A stretch of DNA of 64,000 bases, from positions 2,652,001 to 2,716,000 of the forward strand of contig NZ_CP026095.1 in assembly GCF_004006295.1 (NCBI RefSeq). Direction: 5' to 3'. The notes below the pieces were generated by a model. The model was not told where the DNA came from. It saw only the letters and a list, made by a program, of their open reading frames with translations, and did no database searches. This DNA is from Peribacillus asahii (GTDB taxonomy: Bacteria; Bacillota; Bacilli; Bacillales; DSM-1321). Below are positions 35,755-44,121 of this stretch, piece after piece. A program made the position numbers and the translations under genes. Position 1 is the stretch's first letter, and each line of letters begins with the position of its first letter.

Positions 35755-36810
35755 TTACTTCAAGCTTTCGATAATACCGCCAGAGGTTTGTTTACGTGGA
35801 GGTATACCGCCGCGACCTGGTTTCCCTGTATTCTCATCAATAAACATTGCGAAATCTGGGGAAATTTCTCGGCCGTTTGGCATCGTAAGCCATAATCGTA
35901 ATAAATGGCGTTTGCGTTCTAGTTCTTTATAATCTTCGTACTGAGTACGTGAGTGAAGCACGACATAATTATTGACGAATTGCATATCTCCCTCTTCTAG
36001 CATCATATTAAAATGCATGTTTTCATCATGAAGAAGGGAATCTAGTATGTCTAATGCTTCGATTTCTACTTTTGACAGCTTGATGCCTGTTTTCTCTTGC
36101 GCTGATTCGATGAATAAACGAACATATCTACAGCTCAATTTGCCATCATAGTAACTAAAGATAGGTGATGTGAATACAGGCGATTCACCTGGTCCTTCCT
36201 CCCCGCGACGATCGAAGGAAAATGGACGAGAGAGGATGCCAAGATACTCTGGGTACTTCTCCAGAAATTCATTATAAACCGCCATCGAACTGACGATGCT
36301 GCTGTATCCACCCGTTTTTCCTTTTCGAAGACTTAATAACCCAACGACATCTGATCCATCTGCGTGGAAAGGAAGATGCAATTTCGTTTGATAGCCACGT
36401 ACATTTGAATTTTCTAAACTAAGCCCTTGATCAATAACGTGCCCTAAAAGGTCACCATTTGCATTTTGCGATACCGGGATGCCCATATGAAGTCCAAGCC
36501 CCCAGTAAATGATGCTTGCTTCCTCATCACTATATCTTTCCATTGGCAATCCACGAATTAATAGAAACCCTCTCCCCTTCTCCAATTCATCTACAAAGTA
36601 CTCGATTACATTCGCAAGATCGGGAATCGGAAAGTCCTCCTTCGTAAAATCAGGCGCTTTTAAACCCTTTTTTTGCACATGAGATAAAGCATTCTCTAAT
36701 GAGGCAATCGTTTTTTCAGACAAATAATAAATCCATGAATCATCTTTCGCTAAATCCGTTCCTTTCCAAGCTACTGACCCTTGAACTTTATCCTTTAAAA
36801 TAATCGACAT
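35755..36810 (-). CDS. TauD/TfdA-like Fe(II)/2-oxoglutarate dioxygenase 2
   Basis: 351 residues. The triad is H149-A-D151 (LHLPFHADGSDVVGLL) and H286 (NNYVVLHSRT); the 2-oxoglutarate arginine is in RHLLRLWLT. It is highly similar to TauD 1 over the whole length, differing mainly around the substrate pocket (HLPFHAD against HLDYHTD) and with a C-terminal extension rich in Gly and Pro (KPGRGGIPPRKQTSGG). AAGGAGG precedes the ATG. It starts 34 bp after the acyl-CoA ligase stop codon, so the two are cotranscribed. Confidence 0.88.
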   Translation of the reverse strand: MSIILKDKVQGSVAWKGTDLAKDDSWIYYLSEKTIASLENALSHVQKKGLKAPDFTKEDFPIPDLANVIEYFVDELEKGRGFLLIRGLPMERYSDEEASIIYWGLGLHMGIPVSQNANGDLLGHVIDQGLSLENSNVRGYQTKLHLPFHADGSDVVGLLSLRKGKTGGYSSIVSSMAVYNEFLEKYPEYLGILSRPFSFDRRGEEGPGESPVFTSPIFSYYDGKLSCRYVRLFIESAQEKTGIKLSKVEIEALDILDSLLHDENMHFNMMLEEGDMQFVNNYVVLHSRTQYEDYKELERKRHLLRLWLTMPNGREISPDFAMFIDENTGKPGRGGIPPRKQTSGGIIESLK

Positions 36811-36844
36811 ATAGAATCCTCCTTAAATAATAGTATTAGTGGTC

Positions 36845-38359
36845 TTACTTCACTTCCGTCAGTTGTCTTAACTCTCTTCGCAAAATTTTCCCTGTGGAGT
36901 TCTTAGGCAGCTCTTTAAAAAATTCTACTCGTTTAGGAAGCTTGTACTTCACCAGCTTATCCTGACAGAATTGAATAATATCATTCATGGTAATCTGCTC
37001 ATCCTTAACTACAACAAAAGCTTTAACACTTTCTCCGTATTCCCCATCTGGAACTCCGATTACGGCCGCCTCTACCACAGAAGGATGTTGATACAGGACT
37101 TCCTCCACTTCACGAGGATATACATTGTAACCTCCAACAATAATAATGTCCTTCTTGCGGTCAACAATGTAGATGTATCCTTCTTCATCCATTGTTGCGA
37201 GATCACCAGTGTAAAACCACCCGTCATTAAAAGCAGCTGCAGTAGCTTCCGGCATCCCCAAATATCCCTTCATTACATTTGGCCCTTGAACAACTAATTC
37301 TCCGACTTCTCCTCTCGGCAATTCTTTTCCGAACTCATCTACAACTTTGCTTTGGACACCTGGAATATCGATACCAATAGAGCCTGGCTTGCAAGTTCCC
37401 TTTAAAGGATTAATAGCAACGAGAGGAGACGTTTCAGAGAGTCCATATCCTTCTAAGGTTGAAACGTTAAACTTGTTTTGAAAATTTTGAAGTAGCTCGA
37501 TTGGAATAGATGCCCCTCCTGAAATACACAAGCGAATGGATGAAAAATCTTCCGCAGTGGCTTCAGCTAATTGATAGATAAAGTTATACATCGTAGGAAC
37601 GCCAACAAACATTGTTCCCTTCTTTTCTCGAATCGTATTCACAACATCGAAAGGGCTAAATCTAGGTACGATTATGACTGTTGCCCCACAGGCAATCGGA
37701 GCATTTAGGCTAACGGTCATACAGAATACATGGAACATTGGCAGAACAGCTACGACACGATCTTCATCATGCAGTTCCATTAGTTTTGAAATAGATTCTG
37801 CATTAGAAGCCAAGTTTCGATGAGATAACATCGCACCCTTTGGTTTACCAGTTGTTCCTGAAGTATATAAAATGACAGCAAGGTCGTCTTGATCGGTGAA
37901 AGGGCTTACAAAATCTAAACTACTAGTTTCCATTAGACGCTCCCAAGTCCATTCCTGATGGCTCGCACCTGCATAAATCACGGATGTTATTTTTTTTAAT
38001 TTATCTGTTAATTCTGATAATTTAGATTCTACAGATGAGTGTGCAATAACCGCCTTAGCCTTACTATTATCTAAAATATAGCTGATTTCCCCTTGGGTAA
38101 ACATGGGATTAATCGGAACCGCAAATGCACCAAGCCGTAAAATACCGTAGTACGCAATGAGAAATTCAGGGCTATTTCCTAAAATAAGAGCCACTCCATC
38201 TCCCTTCCTGATTCCTTGTACATACAGACCAGCAGCCAATCGATCCACCTTCTGATTTAGTTCTTGATAAGTAACACTTTTATCTCCATAGATATAAGCG
38301 ATACTTTCTGGGAAATTACTTGCGCTTCTTTTTAGATTTTCGTTTAAGTTATAACTCAT
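36845..38359 (-). CDS. Acyl-CoA ligase (AMP-binding, FadD-like)
   Basis: 504 residues from the ATG at 38359, which has AAAAGGGGTGG upstream; an in-frame start 16 codons earlier is less likely. ANL-family motifs: YTSGTTGKPKGAMLSHRN (P-loop), GYGLSETSP, GWFYTGDLATMDEEGYIYIV with DRKKDIIIVGGYNVYP, and PKNSTGKILRREL with the catalytic lysine. It activates a carboxylic acid as CoA thioester. First gene of a five-gene operon and preceded by element 3 at 102 bp. Together with the thiolase it points to CoA-dependent breakdown of a carboxylic acid. Confidence 0.93.
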   Translation of the reverse strand: MSYNLNENLKRSASNFPESIAYIYGDKSVTYQELNQKVDRLAAGLYVQGIRKGDGVALILGNSPEFLIAYYGILRLGAFAVPINPMFTQGEISYILDNSKAKAVIAHSSVESKLSELTDKLKKITSVIYAGASHQEWTWERLMETSSLDFVSPFTDQDDLAVILYTSGTTGKPKGAMLSHRNLASNAESISKLMELHDEDRVVAVLPMFHVFCMTVSLNAPIACGATVIIVPRFSPFDVVNTIREKKGTMFVGVPTMYNFIYQLAEATAEDFSSIRLCISGGASIPIELLQNFQNKFNVSTLEGYGLSETSPLVAINPLKGTCKPGSIGIDIPGVQSKVVDEFGKELPRGEVGELVVQGPNVMKGYLGMPEATAAAFNDGWFYTGDLATMDEEGYIYIVDRKKDIIIVGGYNVYPREVEEVLYQHPSVVEAAVIGVPDGEYGESVKAFVVVKDEQITMNDIIQFCQDKLVKYKLPKRVEFFKELPKNSTGKILRRELRQLTEVK

Positions 38360-38440
38360 TAAATGAATTCCACCCCTTTTCTCAAATAGGAGGCTTTGAA
38401 TGCCCACTATTTTGAATATTTAAAATATTATTACATTTTG

Positions 38441-38507
38441 AGTATACTCATAAATTATAATTAAATAAAATTAAAGATTTTAATTTGTATATAAGTATTA
38501 ATAATAT
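38441..38507 (-). promoter_or_regulatory. LysR-regulon promoter element 3 (acyl-CoA ligase operon)
   Basis: Core TTAAATAAAATTAAAGATTT then TAATTTGTATATAAGTATTA (38461-38507) is identical to elements 1 and 2 over its first 22 bases. The - strand hexamer TATACT (38441-38446) is 15 bp away. The core begins 102 bp from the ligase start codon. Confidence 0.7.
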
Positions 38508-38570
38508 TAAAAAGGAATTTCAGGATAACAGAAGGGCTACTTCGATGATCTCTCCATCTACTCCTAAATA

Positions 38571-38609
38571 AAAAGACAAAGCCCCAGTAAAGAGCTTTGT
38601 CTTTTTTTT
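38571..38609 (-). terminator. Rho-independent terminator of lysR 2
   Basis: AAAAGACAAAGC pairs with GCTTTGTCTTTT, with T-runs on both sides. It lies about 30 bp after the LysR stop. Confidence 0.75.
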
Positions 38610-38637
38610 ATATTTTTGATTAATTTATAAAATAGAG

Positions 38638-39534
38638 CTATTGCAATAATTGGTTCTTTAGATATTTTTCTATTAACTCAATAAATAAATTCACAGATTT
38701 CGTATGCGATTCCACAGATTCTGTTATAACTGAAAAATTTCTTTTTATCGGTGTCCCTTTTACATTTAATACTTGAATGGTACCAAGCATTCTTTCTTTT
38801 TTTACAGTAAGTTCAGATAAGTAACTAATGCCAAGCCCGGCTTCAACTGCTTCTTTTATAAGTTGTGTGCTACCGAACTCCATTAACTTGGAAGGACGTA
38901 TTTGTAAAGATTGAAATAATGTTTCTGTTGCCTCTCTTGTACCAGAACCTACTTCACGGACAATCCAATTCTCTTGTTCTACCTGTCTTCGCGTAACTTC
39001 CTTATTGAAATAAATTGGATATTTCCCCCCTGCCACGATATACATTTGGTCGGTGGAAACGGATTTTATATATATATTTCGAAGAGAAATTTCCCCCTCT
39101 ACAATTCCTACATCGATCTCATGACTTGTGATTGCTTTGGCAATATCCCTTGTGTTGCCAATCTGTACCGAAGGGAAGATATTAGGAAATAGGTTTTTCA
39201 TTCTTGCAAGTATATGTGGTAATACATACTCTCCAAAGGTATAGCTGGCACCAATTTTTAATGGTCCTGTTGGCTCGTTATTTAATTCATTCACTAACAT
39301 TGACATCCGTTTATATAAACCTGTTATTTCTTTAGCATGTAAATAGACTATTTCTCCTGCTTTAGTTAGCTGGACAGATTTGTTTGTTCGCAGAAGTAGT
39401 TTTGCACCTACATGTTTTTCCAATTGTTGAATTTGCTGGCTGACTGCAGGCTGAGTCATATGAAGCTCTTCCGCTGCTCTGGAAAAGTTTCTTTTATCAG
39501 CTACAGATATAAATACAGATAATAGTTGATCCAT
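38638..39534 (-). CDS. LysR-family regulator (CysL/YeiE-like)
   Basis: 298 residues. The helix-turn-helix is FSRAAEELHMTQPAVSQQIQ and the linker LEKHVGAKLLLRTNKSVQLT. The effector domain begins near residue 90 (GPLKIGASYTFGEYVLPHIL). It is divergent from the yeiH-type gene, an arrangement very common for this subgroup, so its main target is probably that exporter. It could also act on the catabolic regulon that ends just beyond it, but the lysR at 22799 is a likelier candidate. Confidence 0.9.
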   Translation of the reverse strand: MDQLLSVFISVADKRNFSRAAEELHMTQPAVSQQIQQLEKHVGAKLLLRTNKSVQLTKAGEIVYLHAKEITGLYKRMSMLVNELNNEPTGPLKIGASYTFGEYVLPHILARMKNLFPNIFPSVQIGNTRDIAKAITSHEIDVGIVEGEISLRNIYIKSVSTDQMYIVAGGKYPIYFNKEVTRRQVEQENWIVREVGSGTREATETLFQSLQIRPSKLMEFGSTQLIKEAVEAGLGISYLSELTVKKERMLGTIQVLNVKGTPIKRNFSVITESVESHTKSVNLFIELIEKYLKNQLLQ

Positions 39535-39562
39535 ATGTTCTCCTTCTTACTATCGTATTTAC

Positions 39563-39580
39563 TTATTATAACTATAATAA
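39563..39580. promoter_or_regulatory. LysR-type dyad between lysR 2 and yeiH
   Basis: TTATTATAACTATAATAA has 8-bp perfect arms around AC. A further half-site CTTATTATAAATCAT follows at about 39593. The dyad is in the shared promoter region and has the symmetry expected of a LysR recognition site. Confidence 0.5.
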
Positions 39581-39653
39581 TCATTTATTTCCCTTATTAT
39601 AAATCATCAGTTACGATAAATCACAAATAATCCAAAAAAGGAGTTGGAAAACA

Positions 39654-40694
39654 TTGGAACAAAAAGCGTTAATAACTCCCAGTCCAAATAAGCAAAAAAA
39701 AGCGGCAAAAAAACTAAATGTTTCTTTAATTTCTGGAATTGGTTTTACATTGATCATAGCCGTGTTAGGTTTTATTTTGGCAGCGTTGCCAGGTCTAAAT
39801 CATATTGGACCTCTTGCGTGTGCCATTTTACTAGCTGTGGTTTATAGACAGGTTTTTGGATATCCAGAAAAATTACGTACTGGTATTCAATTTTCATCAA
39901 AAAAACTATTGAGATTTGCCATCATACTTTATGGATTAAAGCTTAACATGATTGTAATATTTCATCAGGGTTTCCCTCTATTGCTAAGAGGGGCAATAAC
40001 GATCATTTTTTCAATTGTTGTTCTTATGATCATTGCAAAATGGCTAAAGGCAGATTTTAATCTTTCTTTATTATTAAGTGTCGGCACAGGCATTTGTGGT
40101 GCGGCTGCCATCGCGGCCGTATCGCCAATTATAAAAGCAAAAGATGAAGATACGGCTATGGGAGTAGGCATCATCGCATTAGTCGGCACAGTGTTTTCAA
40201 TAATCTATACGCTAATATATCCTTTTTTATCAATTGGTCCTATGAACTACGGAAATTGGGTTGGAATCAGCCTACACGAGATAGGCCATGTTGCTTTAGC
40301 TGCTGCCCCCGCAGGCCAGGATGCTCTTGCTCACGCATTACTTGCCAAACTTACACGAGTATTCCTATTAATTCCGGTTTGCTTTATCCTCATGCTTTGG
40401 ATGAAAAAGAAAGGAAAAACAGAAGGCGAGGCAAGATTCGAGTTTCCATGGTTTTTAATTGGCTTTATCGTTATGAGTTTTGTGGGAAGCTATATCATTG
40501 GTAATAAGGTATTGGTATCACAAAAAGTGATGTCTGATATTGCAGACTTCACATCATTAATGTTAACAATGTCAATGACCGGATTAGGATTAAATATTAG
40601 CTTGAAAGAATTACGTACCAAAGCAATACGTCCACTTATTGCCATTATTATTACATCATTTCTTTTATCATCGTTAACGTATATTAGTCTTTAA
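39654..40694 (+). CDS. YeiH-family putative sulfate/anion exporter
   Basis: 346 residues with about ten transmembrane helices; UPF0324/YeiH family. Conserved pieces are HIGPLACAILLAVVYRQVFG near the start, GTGICGAAAIAAVSPIIKAK in the middle, VGISLHEIGHVALAAAPAGQ and the end LTMSMTGLGLNISLKELRTK. The start codon is a TTG preceded by AAGGAG. The divergent LysR gene probably activates it. Sulfate or sulfite export has been proposed for the family, without firm proof. Confidence 0.88.
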   Translation: MEQKALITPSPNKQKKAAKKLNVSLISGIGFTLIIAVLGFILAALPGLNHIGPLACAILLAVVYRQVFGYPEKLRTGIQFSSKKLLRFAIILYGLKLNMIVIFHQGFPLLLRGAITIIFSIVVLMIIAKWLKADFNLSLLLSVGTGICGAAAIAAVSPIIKAKDEDTAMGVGIIALVGTVFSIIYTLIYPFLSIGPMNYGNWVGISLHEIGHVALAAAPAGQDALAHALLAKLTRVFLLIPVCFILMLWMKKKGKTEGEARFEFPWFLIGFIVMSFVGSYIIGNKVLVSQKVMSDIADFTSLMLTMSMTGLGLNISLKELRTKAIRPLIAIIITSFLLSSLTYISL

Positions 40695-40779
40695 CAAAGA
40701 ATAAAAAGGAGAATTTTTACCCACTGCAATACATATATGACCGTCATGAATATGTTCAAACCGAATATTTCTTCTTTTT

Positions 40780-40980
40780 TCAACTCATTATAGATGCATA
40801 GATCATAGCAAAATCGTAATTTTCCTTGTTGAAATTCTGAATAATATCTGTAGGGTTTTGCTCAACTAATTCAAATTCAAATGTTATTTCACTATTTTTT
40901 GAATTAAACTTTCCCATGATTTGAAGTATAAAAGAAAAAGTAGGCGCAGGATCGGGAACATTGCTTACAAGTAGACCCAT
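40780..40980 (-). pseudogene. Possible LysR effector-domain fragment
   Basis: 66 residues: MGLLVSNVPDPAPTFSFILQ, then IMGKFNSKNSEITFEFELVE and IIQNFNKENYDFAMIYAS. The pattern of a short beta strand, helix, P/SEI.F.F strand and NYDFAMIY resembles the start of a LysR-type or other periplasmic-fold effector domain, but no DNA-binding part precedes it. Weak call. Confidence 0.25.
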
Positions 40981-41200
40981 TCATGTCGTCCCTACCTCGT
41001 ATTCATGCTGGTCAAGGTTGGCTAATTCTTCTTCGTATATTAAACGAATATAAGATGAGGAGAAACTTCACCCTCCGACATCAGTCTCCCAAATCATGTG
41101 CTCTATTTGAGCAAGCATTCTTACAAATCTACTCATTATATAGTCAGACTAGAGATTATTCATAGAGGTTTCGCTTTGCATCACTCCATCGATACAAGAA

Positions 41201-41244
41201 AAAAGAAGAAAACATTTTTCAAAGAAATATCGTTTTCTTCTTTT
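41201..41244. repeat. Hairpin with 13-bp perfect arms
   Basis: AAAAGAAGAAAAC (41201-41213) and GTTTTCTTCTTTT (41232-41244) are exact inverses. It may be a terminator; no adjacent gene is evident. Confidence 0.45.
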
Positions 41245-41434
41245 CCTTTTTCTTCTTTCATTGCTCTCTTCGTTGAGGAAAAATCAAATTAGTCTGTGTA
41301 AAGTGAGAATAAAGTTATTTAATTTTAAAACCTAAAACAAGCATAACCCCATTCTAAATTTAGGACGGGGTTAAAATATAGTTGTTTAATTTTCGATATA
41401 AAATATTAAAGAAAATGGGTCTATATCGAATGTA

Positions 41435-41530
41435 ATGTTGCGTAAAGAAAATAAAGAGAGTAAAAGATTATTATGGCAAATGATTATATTGATTATTTTG
41501 CTTATTATAGCTATTTTTCGTGGGCGTTAG
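41435..41530 (+). CDS. Small single-helix membrane protein, 31 residues
   Basis: The frame MLRKENKESKRLLWQMIILI then ILLIIAIFRGR has a basic N-terminus, one strongly hydrophobic helix and a basic end, the standard form of bacterial small membrane proteins. A terminator follows 15 bp after the stop. No strong ribosome site is visible, which lowers confidence. Too short to assign to a family. Confidence 0.4.
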   Translation: MLRKENKESKRLLWQMIILIILLIIAIFRGR

Positions 41531-41544
41531 TTGAAAAAGAATAG

Positions 41545-41575
41545 AGGAAACCCAATAAATAGGGCTTCCTTTTAT
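41545..41575 (+). terminator. Rho-independent terminator after the small ORF
   Basis: AGGAAACCC pairs with GGGCTTCCT (one mismatch) and TTTT follows. It marks the end of a short + strand transcription unit. Confidence 0.65.
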
Positions 41576-41892
41576 CGTTTTATCAACATTAAGATTTAAC
41601 AGAGCCTTTTAATTAATTTTCCGTTTAAATCATATATAGATAACTTACATTTAATCTAATACACTTAGATAAAAGGACAAGATATTTCATATAGTCGTTC
41701 TATACACATAAAATACGTGATACAATTGCGAATATACGTTCTTTATTAAGCAATATTTTTTACAAGGGTGTGTTTTATGATTTTAAGAGTTTACGCTTAT
41801 TTAAGGTTGAATAACACATTGCTTGATAAAGAATATAAGAGAGGTAGTTACAATATGAGGTGAGTATGATTATTAAGGAAGGAAGTGGAAAA

Positions 41893-42600
41893 ATGGATTT
41901 CGAAACAGTTATGCAGGAACTGGAGGCGCTCGGTAAGGAACGAACCAAAAAGACGTACATAAGCAACGGTGCACATGAACCACTTTTTGGCGTAGCTACA
42001 GGCGCAATGAAGCCGCTCGCAAAGAAAATCAAGAAAAATCAGACTTTAGCTGAGCAGCTTTACTCTACCGGGAACTACGATGCTATGTATTTTGCCGGCA
42101 TCATTGCGGACCCATTGACCATGACTGAGGTTGATTTTGAACGTTGGATGGATGGGGCGTATTTTTATATGCTGTCCGATTTCGTGGTTGCAGTAACTTT
42201 GGCAGAAACCAATTTTGCACAAGTTGTTGCTGATAAATGGATCGCAAGCGGTGAGGAACTTAGAATGTCAGCAGGCTGGAGCTGTTACTGCTGGCTTTTG
42301 GGTAACCGCCCCGACAGTGAATTTAGTGCAAGCAAAATTGCCAGTATGCTTGATCAGGTGGAAAATAAGATTCACAATTCCCCAGATCGAACGAAATCGG
42401 CTATGAATAATTTTATTTACACAGTGGGGATTTCATATTTGCCACTCCATGATAAGGCGGTTGAAACCGCAAAGGCAGTAGGTCCAGTCGAAATCAAGCG
42501 GGAAAATAAAAAAAGCAGTATCCTGCTTGCTTCTGAAAATATTCAAAAGGCTATAGATAAAGGGCAACTTGGTTTCAAACGCAAACATGTAAGATGTTAG
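41893..42600 (+). CDS. DNA alkylation repair protein (AlkD-like HEAT-repeat)
   Basis: 235 residues from the ATG preceded by GGAAGGAAGTGG; in-frame codons upstream are less well placed. The start MDFETVMQELEALGKERTKK with TYISNGAHEPLFGVATG matches the AlkC/AlkD-like family (DNA alkylation repair, PF08713). The rest is all helical, with WMDGAYFYMLSDFVV and WSCYCWLLGNRPDSEF. AlkD-type enzymes remove N3- and N7-alkylated bases by stacking against the DNA backbone; activity here is inferred. Single-gene unit with its own terminator. Confidence 0.82.
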   Translation: MDFETVMQELEALGKERTKKTYISNGAHEPLFGVATGAMKPLAKKIKKNQTLAEQLYSTGNYDAMYFAGIIADPLTMTEVDFERWMDGAYFYMLSDFVVAVTLAETNFAQVVADKWIASGEELRMSAGWSCYCWLLGNRPDSEFSASKIASMLDQVENKIHNSPDRTKSAMNNFIYTVGISYLPLHDKAVETAKAVGPVEIKRENKKSSILLASENIQKAIDKGQLGFKRKHVRC

Positions 42601-42640
42601 CATATATTCACCTAAACATAATAAGGAATACTAAATAAAG

Positions 42641-42690
42641 AGCCTAGAATACGCACATTTTTGTGCACTACTTGCGTATTTTGGCTTTTT
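42641..42690 (+). terminator. Rho-independent terminator
   Basis: AGCC...AATACGCA pairs with TGCGTATT..GGCT, followed by TTTTT, 40 bp after the AlkD-like gene. Confidence 0.75.
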
Positions 42691-42945
42691 CTTCATCTGT
42701 TTCCTCCCTGCTCACTTCATTTTTAAATCTTCTTCTTAGTCCCTGAAATTCACAGATAGAATATTATGACCTCTATATCTATCATCTATCGTAAATATCA
42801 AAAACGTTTTTTCCTACGTTAAGGAATCCTCGGCTTTTGACTGTATATTGTCTTTACAGAATAATATGGAAAAGTTATACTTTAATAGTACATTAGTCCT
42901 TATTTATAGTTAGTATAATCTATTTTCAAGGGAGAGAAGATACAG

Positions 42946-43464
42946 ATGAAAATGTTAAATCGAGCTGTATTAATTCTTTTTGCATTTCTATTATTTATTT
43001 CTATCAATGCAGAGAACACTTCAGCAAGTACATATGTTAATAAAGAATTTTCTACTTTAGCTAAGAAAGGCAAGTTAAAAGGTGTTTCTGGTCAGGTAGG
43101 AATGACTTATGGTTCATTGAAAAAGAACAACAAAGGTAAAGTAGCCCCATCTGAAGCTTTTCTTTTGTATAATACTAAAAAAGCCACTTATGGTTTCTTT
43201 TATGGGAAATCGTACACTAAGATTTCATCTAATCAAAAGATCGTTCTTATTTCTCGTGATTTATCAGGAAATATTAAAGCTAACCAAATTCAAAAATACT
43301 TTGGTAAACCCGTAGCAAAGAATGCATATAAGGCAGGAAAATACTATATTCGTATTCTAAATAATTATCATAAAAATGGTACAGTGACTATTCAGGTGGG
43401 TACGAAAGATGGTATTAACTCTGTATATACAACTGATGAGGAAGGTATTTATCATATTAAATAA
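42946..43464 (+). CDS. Secreted protein of unknown function (DUF4309-like)
   Basis: 172 residues with a signal peptide (MLNRAVLILFAFLLFISINA). The mature part has two copies of a short pattern: GKLKGVSGQVGMTYGSLKK and NIKANQIQKYFGKPVAKNAY. The mix of a 'G.t...v...lG.P' motif with ATYGFFYG suggests the DUF4309 group of Bacillus exported proteins. AGGGAGAGAAG precedes the ATG. Monocistronic with a terminator. Confidence 0.6.
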   Translation: MKMLNRAVLILFAFLLFISINAENTSASTYVNKEFSTLAKKGKLKGVSGQVGMTYGSLKKNNKGKVAPSEAFLLYNTKKATYGFFYGKSYTKISSNQKIVLISRDLSGNIKANQIQKYFGKPVAKNAYKAGKYYIRILNNYHKNGTVTIQVGTKDGINSVYTTDEEGIYHIK

Positions 43465-43508
43465 TTAGAGTTAATCAGGGTGCTGTACGCTAAGCACATC
43501 ACAGTATA

Positions 43509-43555
43509 AAAAGTCAATTTCTTTGAGTATTCATACAAAGAAATTGACTTTTTTC
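43509..43555. terminator. Rho-independent terminator, 17-bp perfect stem
   Basis: AAAAGTCAATTTCTTTG and its exact inverse enclose a 10-base loop; T-runs follow. It separates convergent genes. Confidence 0.8.
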
Positions 43556-43598
43556 TTTTATAGAACAGGCCAGAGTTATTCCTCCAGTCTACAGTATA

Positions 43599-43820
43599 TT
43601 ATAATTCCATTTCATTTAATAAATCTCTTAATGCCTTTAGCTCCTCAACAGACAACGTGACACCCTTCCCCATTTTCTCATGTTCTGGAGCCCAGTCACG
43701 TAAATCATACTTGGGTGCTTTTCCGTTCCAGCTAATAAGATTTAATTCTTTTGTCCAGCCTTTTGGGGATTGTGATACCGTACCTACTGTTTCTTGAATT
43801 TCGAATTTAATATCTGCCAT
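43599..43820 (-). CDS. YdbC-family PC4-like ssDNA-binding protein
   Basis: 73 residues: MADIKFEIQETVGTVSQSPK, WTKELNLISWNGKAPKYDLR and WAPEHEKMGKGVTLS. This is the bacterial YdbC/PC4 fold, a dimeric single-stranded nucleic-acid binder (PF02229). The K-Y-D-L-R and G.T.S..E elements are conserved. GGAGGAG precedes the ATG. It is likely to bind ssDNA during transcription or recombination; the exact role in Bacillus is not established. Confidence 0.88.
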   Translation of the reverse strand: MADIKFEIQETVGTVSQSPKGWTKELNLISWNGKAPKYDLRDWAPEHEKMGKGVTLSVEELKALRDLLNEMEL

Positions 43821-44060
43821 TCAGTTTCTCCTCCATAGTTTAAAATAACTAAGTGTATGTCTCGTTCTCGAAATACTGTTCAACTAGTCGCAACAGCTAA
43901 ACAGTATTTCGACCAAGAGGATTCATTTGTGTCACGACTAATGTGTCATCGGAAATTATCAAAGAAGAAACATAAAAAAGGTCACCATCTATGTATAATT
44001 AAAAATATACTGAAAATCTTTAATGTTCTATATAGAAATTAAGAAGATGCAGAGACTTTT

Positions 44061-44100
44061 TCTCTTGTTCTACCTCCCCATTAAACAAGAACGTTTTTTT
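44061..44100 (+). terminator. Terminator-like hairpin
   Basis: TCTTGTT pairs with AACAAGA and is followed by ACGTTTTTTT. A 61-codon frame at 43857-44042 precedes it but lacks a ribosome site and I do not call it a gene. Confidence 0.5.
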
Positions 44101-44121
44101 ATTAAGACTTGTCTTCTTTTT

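Larger units (their letters stand above)
40695..41434. other. Intergenic region with decayed sequence
   Basis: Between yeiH and the small membrane ORF there is one possible pseudogene fragment (40780-40980), a hairpin of T/C-rich arms (41201-41244) and a terminator-like dyad (TAACCCC opposite GGGGTTA, 41345-41374). No intact gene is recognisable. Confidence 0.5.

Noticed and set aside
38638..39534. LysR 2 as main regulator of the shared promoter elements
   Set aside because: Its divergent partner yeiH and the distinct dyad at 39563 explain it; the element core is not found in its own promoter region. Not excluded, only less likely.
43857..44042. 61-codon + strand frame starting MSRSRNTVQLV
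   Set aside because: No ribosome site, biased basic composition and no family resemblance; only a terminator-like hairpin follows.
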